Part shown: one piece after another, positions 8,725 through 17,641 of the stretch
Numbering within the stretch: the first letter of the stretch is position 1
How the letters are laid out: each line of letters opens with the position of its first letter
Assembly (NCBI GenBank): GCA_016715285.1
Contig: JADKAO010000008.1
Span: forward strand, 62,001 to 126,000
Source: Actinomycetales bacterium
GTDB taxonomy: Bacteria > Actinomycetota > Actinomycetes > Actinomycetales > Dermatophilaceae
Length of the DNA stretch: 64,000 bases
Direction of reading: 5' to 3'
The notes under the pieces: generated by a model
The model's database searches: none
What the model was told of the DNA's origin: nothing
What the model saw: only the letters and a program-made list of their open reading frames with translations
Program-made: the position numbers and the translations under genes

Positions 8725-9810
8725 GTGAGTGAGTCACAGCTCGTGTTGGAGGGGTACTCGGGGTCGTGGCGGCTGGCCGGTGCCGGCGCGGGGGTGCTGG
8801 ACCTGCCGAACGCGTATCTGGGGTATCTGCAGGATCGGAACTACTCCCCGCGGACGATCCGCACTTACGGGTACGGGCTGCTCGCCTTCTTCCGGTGGCT
8901 GGCGCGAACCGGTGTCCGGCTCGAGGAGGTTGACACCGACACCGTCCTGGCGTTTCTCAGCTCCTGCCGGCACGAGAGAGTCACCGGCCGTCCGGGCCCG
9001 AATGTTCTTGACTTGCAGGGCAACCGGGTCGACCGGCTCACGGCGACATCGATCAACCTGCGCCTGGCCGCGGTCAGCGGCTTGTTCGAGTACCGCAGCA
9101 TGCGTGAGCCCGAGACCCCGAACCCGATCCCCAAGGGGAAGCCGTCGGCGTGGTTCGCGCCCGGGGAACGCTCCGGTCTGCTGGCGCACACCAAGCGCCG
9201 CCCCGCGCCCAGGTCGCGGCTGCGGCTGCGTACCGCGCGGCGGCTGCCGAGGGCGTTGACCCCTGCCGAGGTCGCCGCGCTGTTGGGGAGCCTGCGCTGC
9301 CGCCGGGACCTGGCGATGGCCGGGCTAATGCTCTACTGCGGGCTGCGATCGTGCGAGGTGCTGGCCCTGGACGTCGTCGACGTCGACATCGGCGCCCGCT
9401 GGCTGCTCGTACACGGCAAGGGCGGCAAGGACCGGCGGGTGCCCTTCGACGTCGACCTCGCCAGCGTCCTGTCGGAGTACCTGCTGACCGAGCGTGGTGA
9501 GAGCGAGAGCCCGGCGCTGTTCCTCGTCGCCAAGGGCCCCACCCGCGGGCAGCGACTGTCCCCGGCCGGGCTGCGCACGATCTTCCGTTACCACCGCGGC
9601 ATCGCCGGTGTCGGCGCAGGCGCCCCGCACGCACTGCGGCACACGTTCGGGACCTCGTTGGCCGAGGCCGGGGTCGACCTGGCCGTCATGCAGGCCCTGC
9701 TCGGACACGCCCATGTCGACACCACCGCCCGCTACATCCACCTGGCCCCGACCCACGTGAAGGCTCAATACGATGCCGCCCGTACCCGTCAACGCGACAC
9801 CAGTTACTGA
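8725..9810 (+). CDS. Tn554 TnpA-like tyrosine recombinase
   Basis: The 361 residues match the length of TnpA of Tn554. The core-binding domain (YLGYLQDRNYSPRTIRTYGY) is followed by the catalytic domain: LMLYCGLRSCEVLAL (Arg), VHGKGGKDRRVPF, APHALRHTFGTSLAEAG (His-x-x-Arg), LLGHAHVDTTARYIHL (His, Tyr). It acts with the larger downstream recombinase, whose start lies 38 bp inside this gene. The start is a GTG at 8725. It is about as diverged from the copy at 5248-6369 as separate members of one family, so the two elements are independent arrivals. Confidence 0.85.
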   Translation: MSESQLVLEGYSGSWRLAGAGAGVLDLPNAYLGYLQDRNYSPRTIRTYGYGLLAFFRWLARTGVRLEEVDTDTVLAFLSSCRHERVTGRPGPNVLDLQGNRVDRLTATSINLRLAAVSGLFEYRSMREPETPNPIPKGKPSAWFAPGERSGLLAHTKRRPAPRSRLRLRTARRLPRALTPAEVAALLGSLRCRRDLAMAGLMLYCGLRSCEVLALDVVDVDIGARWLLVHGKGGKDRRVPFDVDLASVLSEYLLTERGESESPALFLVAKGPTRGQRLSPAGLRTIFRYHRGIAGVGAGAPHALRHTFGTSLAEAGVDLAVMQALLGHAHVDTTARYIHLAPTHVKAQYDAARTRQRDTSY

Positions 9811-11704
9811 ACCGGGCGCCGAGTCCCCGGCGCAGGTGCTGGCCGCCTACCACGCCCACCAAGGCATGACCGGGCGCGGCAACAGCGCCTTCACCACCGC
9901 CGCCCGCTCGTTCCTTCGACGCTGGCCGACCGTGCAGGCCTGGGCCGAGGAGCCGCTGCGCGTCCAGCTCGCCGCGAACACCTCCACCCACCCGTTCATC
10001 ACCTTCCTGCTCGTCACCGGTCGGCTCCACCCGGATTGGCAGTACCTGGTCCACCGCAAGTTCTCCTCACTGTGGCGAGACCTGCCAGGCACCGTGATCG
10101 GCGCCGACATCGAGGAGTTCATCACCGCCGCACACACCGTCGGCTACAGCGAACGGGTGGCCTCAGCGATGGCCTCACAGGTGATGGCCCGGATCCTTTT
10201 CGCCACCGGCAAACGCCTGCACGAGGTCACCCACGACGACTTCGACGCCCTCACCGTCGCCGGGGCCGCACGCCAACAGGCCACCGGCCGCACCTGGAGG
10301 CACTACCGCGCGGCTGCGACCGCGACCAAGACCGTCCTGTACCACCACGGCATCCTGCCCGCCCTACCCGAACCATGGCAGCAGCGTCAGCCATTCACCC
10401 GCCGCGTGGCCGGTGTGCCCGAGCCGATGCACTCGATCCTGGTGCGCTACCTGCAACACAAGAGCGTGACCTGCAAGCCGACCACGGTCTCCGGCCTAGC
10501 GACCCGGCTGGCGCACTTCGGAACCGTGGTCGCAGCGATCGACCCGGTCGCGACCCCTGCCACCCTGACCCGCACCGGGCACATCGAGCCGTGGATGCAC
10601 GCCCTGACCCGTGCCGAGAACACCAAGTCCGGTGGGGTCCTCTCCCGCGCCGAGCAGGCCCGCCGGATCCTGGCCGTAGCGAACTTCCTCCGCGAGATCA
10701 GCGAGTGGGACTGGCCCGAAGCCCCCGCACGCACCCTGATGTACGCCAGCGACAACCCCCGCCTGCCCCACCCGTTGCCGCGGTTCCTCCCACCGGACGC
10801 CGACCGGCGCCTGACCCAGGCGCTGCACGACTCCCCGAACCGCCTGCCCGCGGACGCCCTGCTGCTGCAACGGGCCTGCGGGCTGCGAATCGGTGAGCTG
10901 CTCGACCTGGAGATGGACGCCGTCATCGACATCCCCGGCGCCGGGTCCTGGCTGAAAGTCCCGCTCGGCAAGCTCGACACCGAACGGATGGTCCCCATCG
11001 ACCCCGACATCCTCACCTTGCTCGACCGGATCACCACCACCCGCAGCCCAGGCCGACCGATCCGTCACCCCCGCACCGGCCGTCCCGCCGACTTCCTCTT
11101 CACCGCCCACGGACGGCGCCTGGGACAGAACAGCCTGCGACGCGAGCTCGACCGCGCCGCCAGCGTCGCCGGCATGCCGCACATCACCCCCCACCAGCTG
11201 CGGCACACCTACGCCACCGCCCTGATCAACGCCGGCGTCTCCCTGCAAGCCCTCATGGCCATCCTCGGCCACGTCTCCGCCGAGATGAGCCTGCGCTACG
11301 GCCGTCTCTTCGACACCACCATCCGCGACGAGTACGAAAGAGCCCTCGACCTCGCCAAGACCCGAATCGGCTCCCTACCCCAGCCCACGGCACCCAAACC
11401 TGCAGAACCGCAACCAGATTGGCGCGCCACCGCAACCATCAAGACCGCCCTGGCCGGCGGGCACTGCCTGCGCGCCCCCGCCCAAGGACCCTGCGCCCAC
11501 GCCAACATCTGTGAGCACTGCCCCAGCTTCCACCCTGACCCCGACGACATCCCCACCCTGACCCGGCAACGCGAGACCGCCACCGCCCTCGCCAACGACG
11601 CCACCACCCGAGGCTGGGACGCCGAGACCGAACGACACCTACGTCTCATCACCAGAATCAACACCCTCATCCAGCACGCCGCGACACGCCCGCACGCTAT
11701 GTGA
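9773..11704 (+). CDS. Tn554 TnpB-like tyrosine recombinase
   Basis: This 643-residue recombinase is close to the 630 residues of Tn554 TnpB. Residues 1-300 form a long N-terminal region (FLLVTGRLHPDWQYLVHRKF). The catalytic domain follows: LLLQRACGLRIGELLDLEMD (Arg), PHQLRHTYATALINAG (His-x-x-Arg), ILGHVSAEMSLRYGRL (His, Tyr). The tail has a cysteine/histidine cluster (HCLRAPAQGPCAHANICEHC) that probably binds zinc. It starts within tnpA and is translationally coupled. This intact tail shows what the truncated homologue at 3551-5251 has lost. Confidence 0.85.
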   Translation: MPPVPVNATPVTEPGAESPAQVLAAYHAHQGMTGRGNSAFTTAARSFLRRWPTVQAWAEEPLRVQLAANTSTHPFITFLLVTGRLHPDWQYLVHRKFSSLWRDLPGTVIGADIEEFITAAHTVGYSERVASAMASQVMARILFATGKRLHEVTHDDFDALTVAGAARQQATGRTWRHYRAAATATKTVLYHHGILPALPEPWQQRQPFTRRVAGVPEPMHSILVRYLQHKSVTCKPTTVSGLATRLAHFGTVVAAIDPVATPATLTRTGHIEPWMHALTRAENTKSGGVLSRAEQARRILAVANFLREISEWDWPEAPARTLMYASDNPRLPHPLPRFLPPDADRRLTQALHDSPNRLPADALLLQRACGLRIGELLDLEMDAVIDIPGAGSWLKVPLGKLDTERMVPIDPDILTLLDRITTTRSPGRPIRHPRTGRPADFLFTAHGRRLGQNSLRRELDRAASVAGMPHITPHQLRHTYATALINAGVSLQALMAILGHVSAEMSLRYGRLFDTTIRDEYERALDLAKTRIGSLPQPTAPKPAEPQPDWRATATIKTALAGGHCLRAPAQGPCAHANICEHCPSFHPDPDDIPTLTRQRETATALANDATTRGWDAETERHLRLITRINTLIQHAATRPHAM

Positions 11705-11761
11705 CGCACACCTCAGAAAACCCCGCCGCAGCCCCAAACCAGCCCCCGATTAGCCGGTTAA

Positions 11762-11995
11762 GCGCTGGACAACGCTCTATGCGAGAGCACGATCGGGCTG
11801 TTCAAGACCGAAGCCATCGACGACGGCGGACCCACCTGGAGCGACCGCCGCGCTGTCGAATGGCAAGTCGCCCGCTGGGTCCACTGGTACAACCACGACC
11901 GGCTCCACTCCTCAATCGGGAACCTGCCCCCCGTTGAGTTCGAACACCATCACCGGCAGGCTAAGACCGTGACCCCCATCCCGGAGGTCGCGTAA
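11762..11995 (+). pseudogene. IS3-family transposase OrfB, C-terminal fragment
   Basis: This final part of OrfB reads LDNALCESTIGLFKTEAIDD (with the catalytic glutamate near the start), WVHWYNHDRLHSSIGNLPP and PVEFEHHHRQ, and ends at TAA 11993-11995, nine bases before the right IS3 inverted repeat. With the fragments at 6419 and 8362 it rebuilds a full OrfB. Confidence 0.88.
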
Positions 11996-12030
11996 CCAAC
12001 ACACCCTCCGGGAAACTCAGGACGGTTCAG

Positions 12031-12196
12031 AAATCTTGACGCGCGACAAGGCATAACAATCAGCGCACTGGCCGCAACCCTCGACGTGCCCTACCAACGC
12101 CTTCGCCGACTCGAAATCGGCACCCGAACTGACCCCGAGCTCGAAACACGCGCCCGCCTTACCCTCGACCAGATCACCGCCGCTCCCCCCGCTTGA
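12031..12196 (+). pseudogene. C-terminal remnant of a helix-turn-helix protein
   Basis: An open frame without its own start reads RQGITISALAATLDVPYQRLRRLEIGTR and ends at TGA 12194-12196. The segment looks like a helix-turn-helix (ISALAATLDVPYQRLRRLE). It directly abuts the right end of the IS3 element, which presumably removed its 5' part. The original function is unknown. Confidence 0.45.
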
Positions 12197-12323
12197 CCGC
12201 AATAGGAGCATCCACTACCCGGGACTTGACCCCCCTCCAGGTCATACAAGCCTGTAATATGGGCGCGCTTCGCCGGTCTTAAGTGGCGTAAGACCGACGA
12301 TTTCACAGGGGAAGGCTCAAGCC

Positions 12324-13127
12324 ATGAAGGCACCATTCGCTGCGCACACACGTCCGAACCCGCCAGCTACTGGCCACGCCGTGTCACGGGTTCTCGTGGA
12401 TGCCCACTTCAGACGCGCAGGCTACTACCTTGTGAGGTCCGCGGTGCCGCCCGAGCTATGCGCGACTCTTCGCCAGAAGCTCGGAACCGAGTTGGAGAGT
12501 GGCCACGACGTCCGTTACGACGACCAGTTGCGCCCTTACCGCGTCGACTTCCTGGTCGATAGGGTCCCCGAGGTCTGGAATGCTCTGCGCAGCGAACTCG
12601 TTCTGGACGTAGTTCGCATTCTCCTGGGTCCCAATGTGGACGTCGTGCTGAACCGTCACAACCACGGGACCATCAACCAACGCGGCTACAGTGGGGTTCG
12701 CTTCCACCGTGACGTGAAATCCTGGTCGCGTAACCTACTAACCGCCGTGATCTTCCTCGATGACGTCACCGAGGCCAACGGCGCGACGCGTCTCGTCCCC
12801 ACATCCCATTACCTACCGAGCGTGGAGCAGCCCTTCCACGGCGGGACTTGGATGGATGAGGTGGACGAGTACGCCTTCCTTGAGGACCAGGCGTTGGCTG
12901 TTACAGGCCCGGTGGGGAGCGTGCTCCTCTTCGACGCAACGCTCTTCCACGCAACTGGGGTCAACAGCACCAACGAGGAGCGGCCCATCCTCACCTTGGG
13001 GCTGCATGCGTCGGACGAACTGTCGGTGTCGAACTACGGTGACAACCACCAGCAGCTGTGCGGAACACGCGCGCATCACGGCAACGCCCTAGCGATGGCG
13101 GGCAAGGGCGCCGGGGTCCATGACTGA
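12324..13127 (+). CDS. Phytanoyl-CoA dioxygenase (PhyH)-family Fe(II)/2-oxoglutarate oxygenase
   Basis: This 267-residue non-haem iron oxygenase would probably hydroxylate or otherwise oxidise a small molecule or a carrier-bound amino acid. The metal-binding HxD is seen in VRFHRDVKSW near residue 127 and the distal histidine in LFHATGVN near 210, with the family pattern FLDDVTEANGATRLVPTSH between them. A GGGGAAGG ribosome-binding site precedes the ATG. The stop overlaps the next gene's start by eight bases, making it the first gene of a six-gene operon. PhyH-type enzymes often act as tailoring enzymes in peptide biosynthesis; the substrate here is unknown. Confidence 0.85.
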   Translation: MKAPFAAHTRPNPPATGHAVSRVLVDAHFRRAGYYLVRSAVPPELCATLRQKLGTELESGHDVRYDDQLRPYRVDFLVDRVPEVWNALRSELVLDVVRILLGPNVDVVLNRHNHGTINQRGYSGVRFHRDVKSWSRNLLTAVIFLDDVTEANGATRLVPTSHYLPSVEQPFHGGTWMDEVDEYAFLEDQALAVTGPVGSVLLFDATLFHATGVNSTNEERPILTLGLHASDELSVSNYGDNHQQLCGTRAHHGNALAMAGKGAGVHD

Positions 13128-15948
13128 GTTCTTGGGCTTCCTCGCCGCCCACCGTGACAGTCAGCGGTTTGCGCTCGTGGTCGACGGGGGTCCCCGCGTC
13201 ACCTACCGCCAGCTATTCACGGTCGCCGACGCGCTGGCTACGCGGCTCGCGCCACGGTCAGCCAGCTGGTGGACCATCACGGCATCAGACCGGCTACTTC
13301 ATGCGGTCGCGGTCGTGGGCGCCTTGGTCGCCGGCAAGCCATTCATTCCCGCCGCAGATGGCAAGCGCGCGCCCGATTGGGCAGGGCGAACCTTTGAAGT
13401 GTCCGACGCAACAGTCACATCCGCAATGTCCGCTGCGCTGACCGACGCGGCCTCGGCCGGCGGCGCTCGGGGGCACCGGCTCTCGCAACATGCTGGGCGC
13501 GGCCCGCGCACGGCCTACGCGTTAACGACCTCTGGGTCTACTGGCGCGCCGACTTGGGTGCGCGTTTCGCGCGACAACCTTGCCTGGCACCTAGCGGCGT
13601 GGACGTCACGGACAGGGCTCGGTCCAACCGACGTCGTCCTGCAGGCAGCACCGATGGGCTTCGACGTCGCCCTTGAGGAGCTGCTGCCCACTCTGGCGGT
13701 CGGTGGCTCGGTCGTCATCCCCGACCGCGACTTCCGACCCACCCCGACAGCACTCGAATCCATCGTGCGCAGTCACGGCATAACCGTGGTTAACCTGACG
13801 TCGAGCATCGTGGGTCGGTGGATGGGGACTACCGCGCGGCGCGGCCAGCGGCTGCCCGAGAGCCTCCGGCTCGTGGTTGCCGGAAGTGAGCGGCTGTGGG
13901 GGTCGACCGTCGCCGACTTCCGTCGCTGTCGACACCACGGCACTACCTTGCTGAATGCCTACGGGATGGTTGAGACGACGATCACGAATCTCGTCTACGA
14001 CACGGACGGCCTCCCTGACGACCACACTGGTCCGGTTCCGATCGGGGATCCCCTGCCAGGCGTGAAGGTCCAGGTCAGGCCATTCGCGGGCAACGCCGAC
14101 CCTTCGGTCGGCGAGCTCATCATCCTCGGCCGCTGCGTTGCCGAGGTTGAGGCGCGGGGTGTGGTGCGTGACCGGTCGGCTAACGAATATGCGACTGGGG
14201 ACGTCGTTGAGCGCGGGCCGCAGGGCCTGACGTGGATGGGCAGGCGAGACGACCAGGTCAAGGTCCGTGGGATCCGTGTCGACTTGGCCATGGTGGATCA
14301 GGTGGTCATGTCGAGCGGCCTGGCGTCTGAGTGCGTGACGCGTCTGTCGCGCTCGGGGTCGACACTCGACGTTTGCATAGTCCCAGCCAACGGCGGCGCT
14401 GACCCGGGGTCGCGCCTGCTTCGGTGGCTGGCCGGGCCGGGTGTCGACCTACCCGTGCTACCGACGGCGGTGCACGTCGTCGAATCGCTACCTGTCGGAC
14501 CCACTGGCAAGGTCACCCGTAGGGCTCAGGAACCCACTTACGCGCCGCCGCGTGTGGCTGGAATGAGTGGCGGGTTGCATGCCGATGTCGCCGCGGCGTG
14601 GAACGCGGTCCTCGGCCGCGATGGAAAGCCGGACCATTTCATTTCCGACGGCGGCGACTCTTTGGCGGCGATCGAGTTGATCACCCGGTTGGAGGACGTC
14701 ACGGGATCGGTGCTGCCGCCCGACCTACTGGACCGATATCCCACGTATGTCGAGCTGGTCGAGGCGCTCACAGGGGTGACTGACAAGGCACTGCCCATGC
14801 CGCACCCGGAACGGGTTTCTCTCACGCTGCACCAGCGCACGCTCCTGCGAGTCAGCGCGGATGCTCCACCGCACGCGTACGAGAACTGCGTTTTCGTGCC
14901 GACCGCGAGGGCAGACGCGGCCTTCGGAGCGGTCCTGCTAAGCGAGCTTAGTTCGATCGCTTCTCGACTGTCATTCGCAGCTGAGCCGTCGGTGCGACGC
15001 CCTGCGGCCGCCTTGTACGAACAGTTCAGCGCAGATTCGTGCAATGGCGCGTGCCGAAGGTGGATACCGGATCGTCCGCTTGCTCTTGACAGCGCGCTCC
15101 TGCGTGCGTGGTGGCACGACGTATGTGGTTCCGGCCACATCACCCTGCAGAGCCACCATGTGTTGCTCGACGCGCAGTCAATGGAGCTTCTCGCCGACGG
15201 CATCCTAGACGGTGCCTCCGGAGACCGACTAGCAATCGACCATGGGGGCGTCCGTGTCCAGCGGACAATCTCCGCCCTCGCTATGGCGGAAGAGCTGCGT
15301 CGCTTTCAGTTGGTCCACCCGTGGCTGCGCGATCCTGGCCCGGAAGTTGCGGACTGGGGGCCTGCAGCGTCGCTGAAGTTCGCGAGGGAGCCCTCCCGGT
15401 CGGCAGCCAGGGACCGTGCCGCATCGGTTGGAGCCACGGAGTTCGGTACCATCCTGAGCGCATTCGCATCCGCAGCCGCCCGGTTCACCGAGGAGCCCTC
15501 TTTCGCGGTCAGCCATTCGATCAATCTCAGGCCTTCTCGCGCCGACCGGGTACTCGGAACATTCACCGGATCTCGACTAACCGCGCACGCACGGGCGGCC
15601 GCCGAGCTCTCCGGCACGGATGGGGAAGTCGAGCGGATTATCGATATCGCGAGGCAGTTGGCGGAGTCGAGGCGAGGTGTACCTGGCGAACTGGTGGCGT
15701 GGTCGCTCAGGCGGCGGTTCCTCGACGGACTTAAGCTCAACTTCGAGGTGTTGCCAGATCGCGAGCCTCCGCAACGGTTTTCTTGGCTGACGGGCCATGT
15801 CCCGACCCGGCGCGACCTGTCTGTAAATGTGGCAGCCCATCCCCATCACTACGCCTTGTCGGCGAGTTACCGATCCGACCGACTGGCCGAGGCAACGGTG
15901 CGCCAGATGCTCGAACTGTTCGTTGACCACCTGGAGGAGCCCGCATGA
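13120..15948 (+). CDS. NRPS-like protein: adenylation, carrier and condensation domains
   Basis: This 942-residue protein would activate an amino acid, load it on a carrier and condense it. The adenylation domain (about 1-450) has TSGSTGAPTWVRVS (the usual PKG is replaced), FDVALEE (the aspartate that binds the alpha-amino group in many A domains), NAYGMVETT, YATGD, GRRDDQVKVRGIRV and the catalytic lysine in PTGKVTRR. The carrier domain has DGGDSLAAIEL near 513. The C-terminal region (about 570-935) resembles a condensation domain with SHHVLLDAQS near 678, so HHxxxDA instead of HHxxxDG, and INLRPSRADRVLGTF. There is no thioesterase or reductase. It overlaps the next gene by four bases. Substrate specificity is not readable by eye. 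Confidence 0.85.
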   Translation: MTEFLGFLAAHRDSQRFALVVDGGPRVTYRQLFTVADALATRLAPRSASWWTITASDRLLHAVAVVGALVAGKPFIPAADGKRAPDWAGRTFEVSDATVTSAMSAALTDAASAGGARGHRLSQHAGRGPRTAYALTTSGSTGAPTWVRVSRDNLAWHLAAWTSRTGLGPTDVVLQAAPMGFDVALEELLPTLAVGGSVVIPDRDFRPTPTALESIVRSHGITVVNLTSSIVGRWMGTTARRGQRLPESLRLVVAGSERLWGSTVADFRRCRHHGTTLLNAYGMVETTITNLVYDTDGLPDDHTGPVPIGDPLPGVKVQVRPFAGNADPSVGELIILGRCVAEVEARGVVRDRSANEYATGDVVERGPQGLTWMGRRDDQVKVRGIRVDLAMVDQVVMSSGLASECVTRLSRSGSTLDVCIVPANGGADPGSRLLRWLAGPGVDLPVLPTAVHVVESLPVGPTGKVTRRAQEPTYAPPRVAGMSGGLHADVAAAWNAVLGRDGKPDHFISDGGDSLAAIELITRLEDVTGSVLPPDLLDRYPTYVELVEALTGVTDKALPMPHPERVSLTLHQRTLLRVSADAPPHAYENCVFVPTARADAAFGAVLLSELSSIASRLSFAAEPSVRRPAAALYEQFSADSCNGACRRWIPDRPLALDSALLRAWWHDVCGSGHITLQSHHVLLDAQSMELLADGILDGASGDRLAIDHGGVRVQRTISALAMAEELRRFQLVHPWLRDPGPEVADWGPAASLKFAREPSRSAARDRAASVGATEFGTILSAFASAAARFTEEPSFAVSHSINLRPSRADRVLGTFTGSRLTAHARAAAELSGTDGEVERIIDIARQLAESRRGVPGELVAWSLRRRFLDGLKLNFEVLPDREPPQRFSWLTGHVPTRRDLSVNVAAHPHHYALSASYRSDRLAEATVRQMLELFVDHLEEPA

Positions 15949-17036
15949 GCACACATGCGCCGGTCGCAGCAGTGGTTCTGGCCGGAGGGCACGGCTCACG
16001 GCTAGCCCCTTGGACCGACCATCTGCCGAAACCGCTCGTCCCAGCTGCTAACCGATTGGCAGTCTCCTACTCCCTGGAGTTGCTCGCTCGCTCTGACATC
16101 CGCGACGTGGCCGTCGTGTATGTCGATCCGCGTGTCCGATCCTGGGTAGAGCGCGCCTGGGCGGGCGAGTTCGACTTCGTCTGGGTGCTCGAGCGGGAAC
16201 GCAAGGGCACAGGGGGAGCACTGACGGACCTGCCCCGCGACTTCCGGGACAAGCACGTCGTAGTGCTCGCCGCCGACATGGTCAACACCGTGAATCTCGA
16301 GGAGCTCGTAGCCGCACACCTCGAATCACGGGCGGACGTTAGCCTCGCTTGTGCGTGGGCACCTGCCGAGATCTGGGAGGGCGACATCGTGGAAGCGGAC
16401 AACGGTCGCCACGTCACCAGGTATGGGCCGATGACGGCCGGTCTGCCCGTGAGTGAGCAGGTCCTCGGCTCGGTTGGTGTCCAGGTATTGGCGCCGGGGC
16501 GGGTGTGGTCGCTTATACCGGATGACACCTTTACGCATCTCTCCGACGACGTGCTGCCCGCAGCCGTGGCCGGGGGTCTCGCGGTTGGCTGCTTTGTCAC
16601 CCCCCAGTTCCCCTGGGACTTCGGCTACCCCGCCGAGTTACACGAGGGAGCCTCTCTGTTGCTCGCTGACGAGTTCGCGCCACTGTTTGCCTTCGGGCCG
16701 AGCGCGCCATTCGTCGACCCCGACGCCCGCGTTCACGCCGAGGCCACCCTCGTCGGCCCAGTCCATGTGGCGGCTGGCGCCCAAGTGGAGGCCGGCGTTC
16801 ATGTGGTCGGGCCCTCAACGATCGGCCACGAGGCACACGTCGGGACCGACGCTCGTATCGAACGTTCTGTGATCATGCCCGGGCACCGAGTTCCCGCGGG
16901 GGCGCACTTGAAGGACGTCCTGGCGGGTACCCCGAGCGAAGTCGAAGGGGCTCTAACGAGGTGGTTGGAACGTCGGCCAGACGCCGTGAGGTGCTGGACC
17001 CCACCGGTGTTCGACTGTGCTGGGGACGCGCGGTGA
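15945..17036 (+). CDS. Sugar-phosphate-type nucleotidyltransferase with beta-helix tail
   Basis: This 363-residue enzyme would join a nucleoside monophosphate to a sugar-1-phosphate or similar phosphate. The N-terminal Rossmann-like domain has VVLAGGHGSRLAPWTDHLPK, the pyrophosphorylase signature, and LAADMVNTVNLEEL with a metal-binding aspartate. The C-terminal part (about 260-335) has hexapeptide-like left-handed beta-helix repeats (VDPDARVHAEATLVGPVHV, IGHEAHVGTDARIERSV). It resembles GDP-mannose/ADP-glucose pyrophosphorylases. ATGA and GTGA overlaps tie it to both neighbours. No glycosyltransferase is in the operon, so the nucleotide product may itself be an intermediate or the final compound. 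Confidence 0.82.
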   Translation: MSTHAPVAAVVLAGGHGSRLAPWTDHLPKPLVPAANRLAVSYSLELLARSDIRDVAVVYVDPRVRSWVERAWAGEFDFVWVLERERKGTGGALTDLPRDFRDKHVVVLAADMVNTVNLEELVAAHLESRADVSLACAWAPAEIWEGDIVEADNGRHVTRYGPMTAGLPVSEQVLGSVGVQVLAPGRVWSLIPDDTFTHLSDDVLPAAVAGGLAVGCFVTPQFPWDFGYPAELHEGASLLLADEFAPLFAFGPSAPFVDPDARVHAEATLVGPVHVAAGAQVEAGVHVVGPSTIGHEAHVGTDARIERSVIMPGHRVPAGAHLKDVLAGTPSEVEGALTRWLERRPDAVRCWTPPVFDCAGDAR

Positions 17037-17641
17037 GCGTGGATCTCGCAGATGTGGTTGCAGGCTACGCCACTGGCCACTACCTCCAGGACGACGGCCC
17101 CGGTCGCCCATTGACGTGGATGGCCCGGGAGCTTCGTGGAGTGGTGCCGCTCGACAACCTTCGGGTGTCGCGTTCGGTCGCGAGACGCGAACACGAGTTG
17201 GGTGGGCGCTTGGTCGTCGACGGCGACTTCGCGAAGGTCGTCCGGTGGTGCGCGGAGGCGCCCCGTGCTGAAGGCGGGGTGTGGCTCACCGATCGCGTGG
17301 TTGATGTCTACCTGCGGCTCCATGCGGCAGGGTTGGCCCGAAGCTTCGAGCTGCGACGGGGGGACAGTCTTCTCGCGGCCGAGTTCGCGGTCACATTCGG
17401 GAGGGTGGCTTTCGCGGAGAGCGCGACTCACACTATCTCCGGGAGCGGCAATGTCTGTTCGCAGCTGACCCTTCTCTGGCTGCGAGCGAACGGGTTCAAG
17501 CTATACGACATCCAGCGGCTGTCGCCGTACATGGAACGGTTCGGCGCAGTCGCTATTCCGCGGCACGAGTATGAGGTGCGCTTACGCGACGCCATGACTC
17601 CCGGAGGACGTCGTTGTCCGCCAGCGCTGGAACTAGCATGA
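17033..17641 (+). CDS. Leucyl/phenylalanyl-tRNA-protein transferase (Aat)-like aminoacyltransferase
   Basis: This protein of about 202 residues starts at a GTG overlapping the upstream stop (GTGA). It follows the L/F-transferase pattern in order: RPLTWMARELRGVVPLDNLR, VSRSVARREHELGG, VVRWCAEAPRAEGGVWLTD, VYLRLHAAGLARSFEL, AVTFGRVAFAESATHTISGS, ANGFKLYDIQRLSPYMERFG and IPRHEYEVRL. Aat moves an amino acid from charged tRNA to a protein N-terminus. In this operon it more likely transfers an aminoacyl group to a small molecule or carrier-bound intermediate, which is inference. The classical FPW signature region is altered, consistent with a changed acceptor. Its place in a transferred operon argues against housekeeping protein degradation. 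Confidence 0.78.
   Translation: MSVDLADVVAGYATGHYLQDDGPGRPLTWMARELRGVVPLDNLRVSRSVARREHELGGRLVVDGDFAKVVRWCAEAPRAEGGVWLTDRVVDVYLRLHAAGLARSFELRRGDSLLAAEFAVTFGRVAFAESATHTISGSGNVCSQLTLLWLRANGFKLYDIQRLSPYMERFGAVAIPRHEYEVRLRDAMTPGGRRCPPALELA

Larger units (their letters stand above)
8639..11761 (+). mobile_element. Tn554-like two-recombinase transposon with perfect 17-bp inverted repeats
   Basis: TTAACCGGCTAATCGGG at 8639-8655 is repeated in inverse at 11745-11761. The element is 3123 bp and carries two overlapping tyrosine-recombinase genes. It splits IS3 orfB between the codons for GD and the DNAL motif; a CTG trinucleotide may be duplicated at the target. Classical Tn554 has no terminal inverted repeats and a third gene, tnpC. 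Here the third gene is missing or reduced to a 15-codon start at 11701. Confidence 0.78.
3525..12029 (+). mobile_element. IS3-family element, disrupted by three later insertions
   Basis: The ends are perfect 26-bp inverted repeats at 3525-3550 (starting TGAACCGTCCTGAG) and 12004-12029. Parts of orfA (6378-6422) and orfB (6419-6844, 8362-8638, 11762-11995) lie on the + strand in order, separated by a Tn554-like recombinase pair, an IS110 element and a second Tn554-like element. orfA has lost all but its last 14 codons, so the left insertion came with a deletion. The flanking bases do not form a target duplication, which suggests rearrangement after insertion. A second TGAACCGTCC lies at 3510-3519, just outside the left end. 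Confidence 0.75.

Noticed and set aside
12226..12260. Promoter TTGACC ... TAATAT before the PhyH gene
   Set aside because: The spacing is about 23 bp, too long for a standard sigma-70-type promoter.
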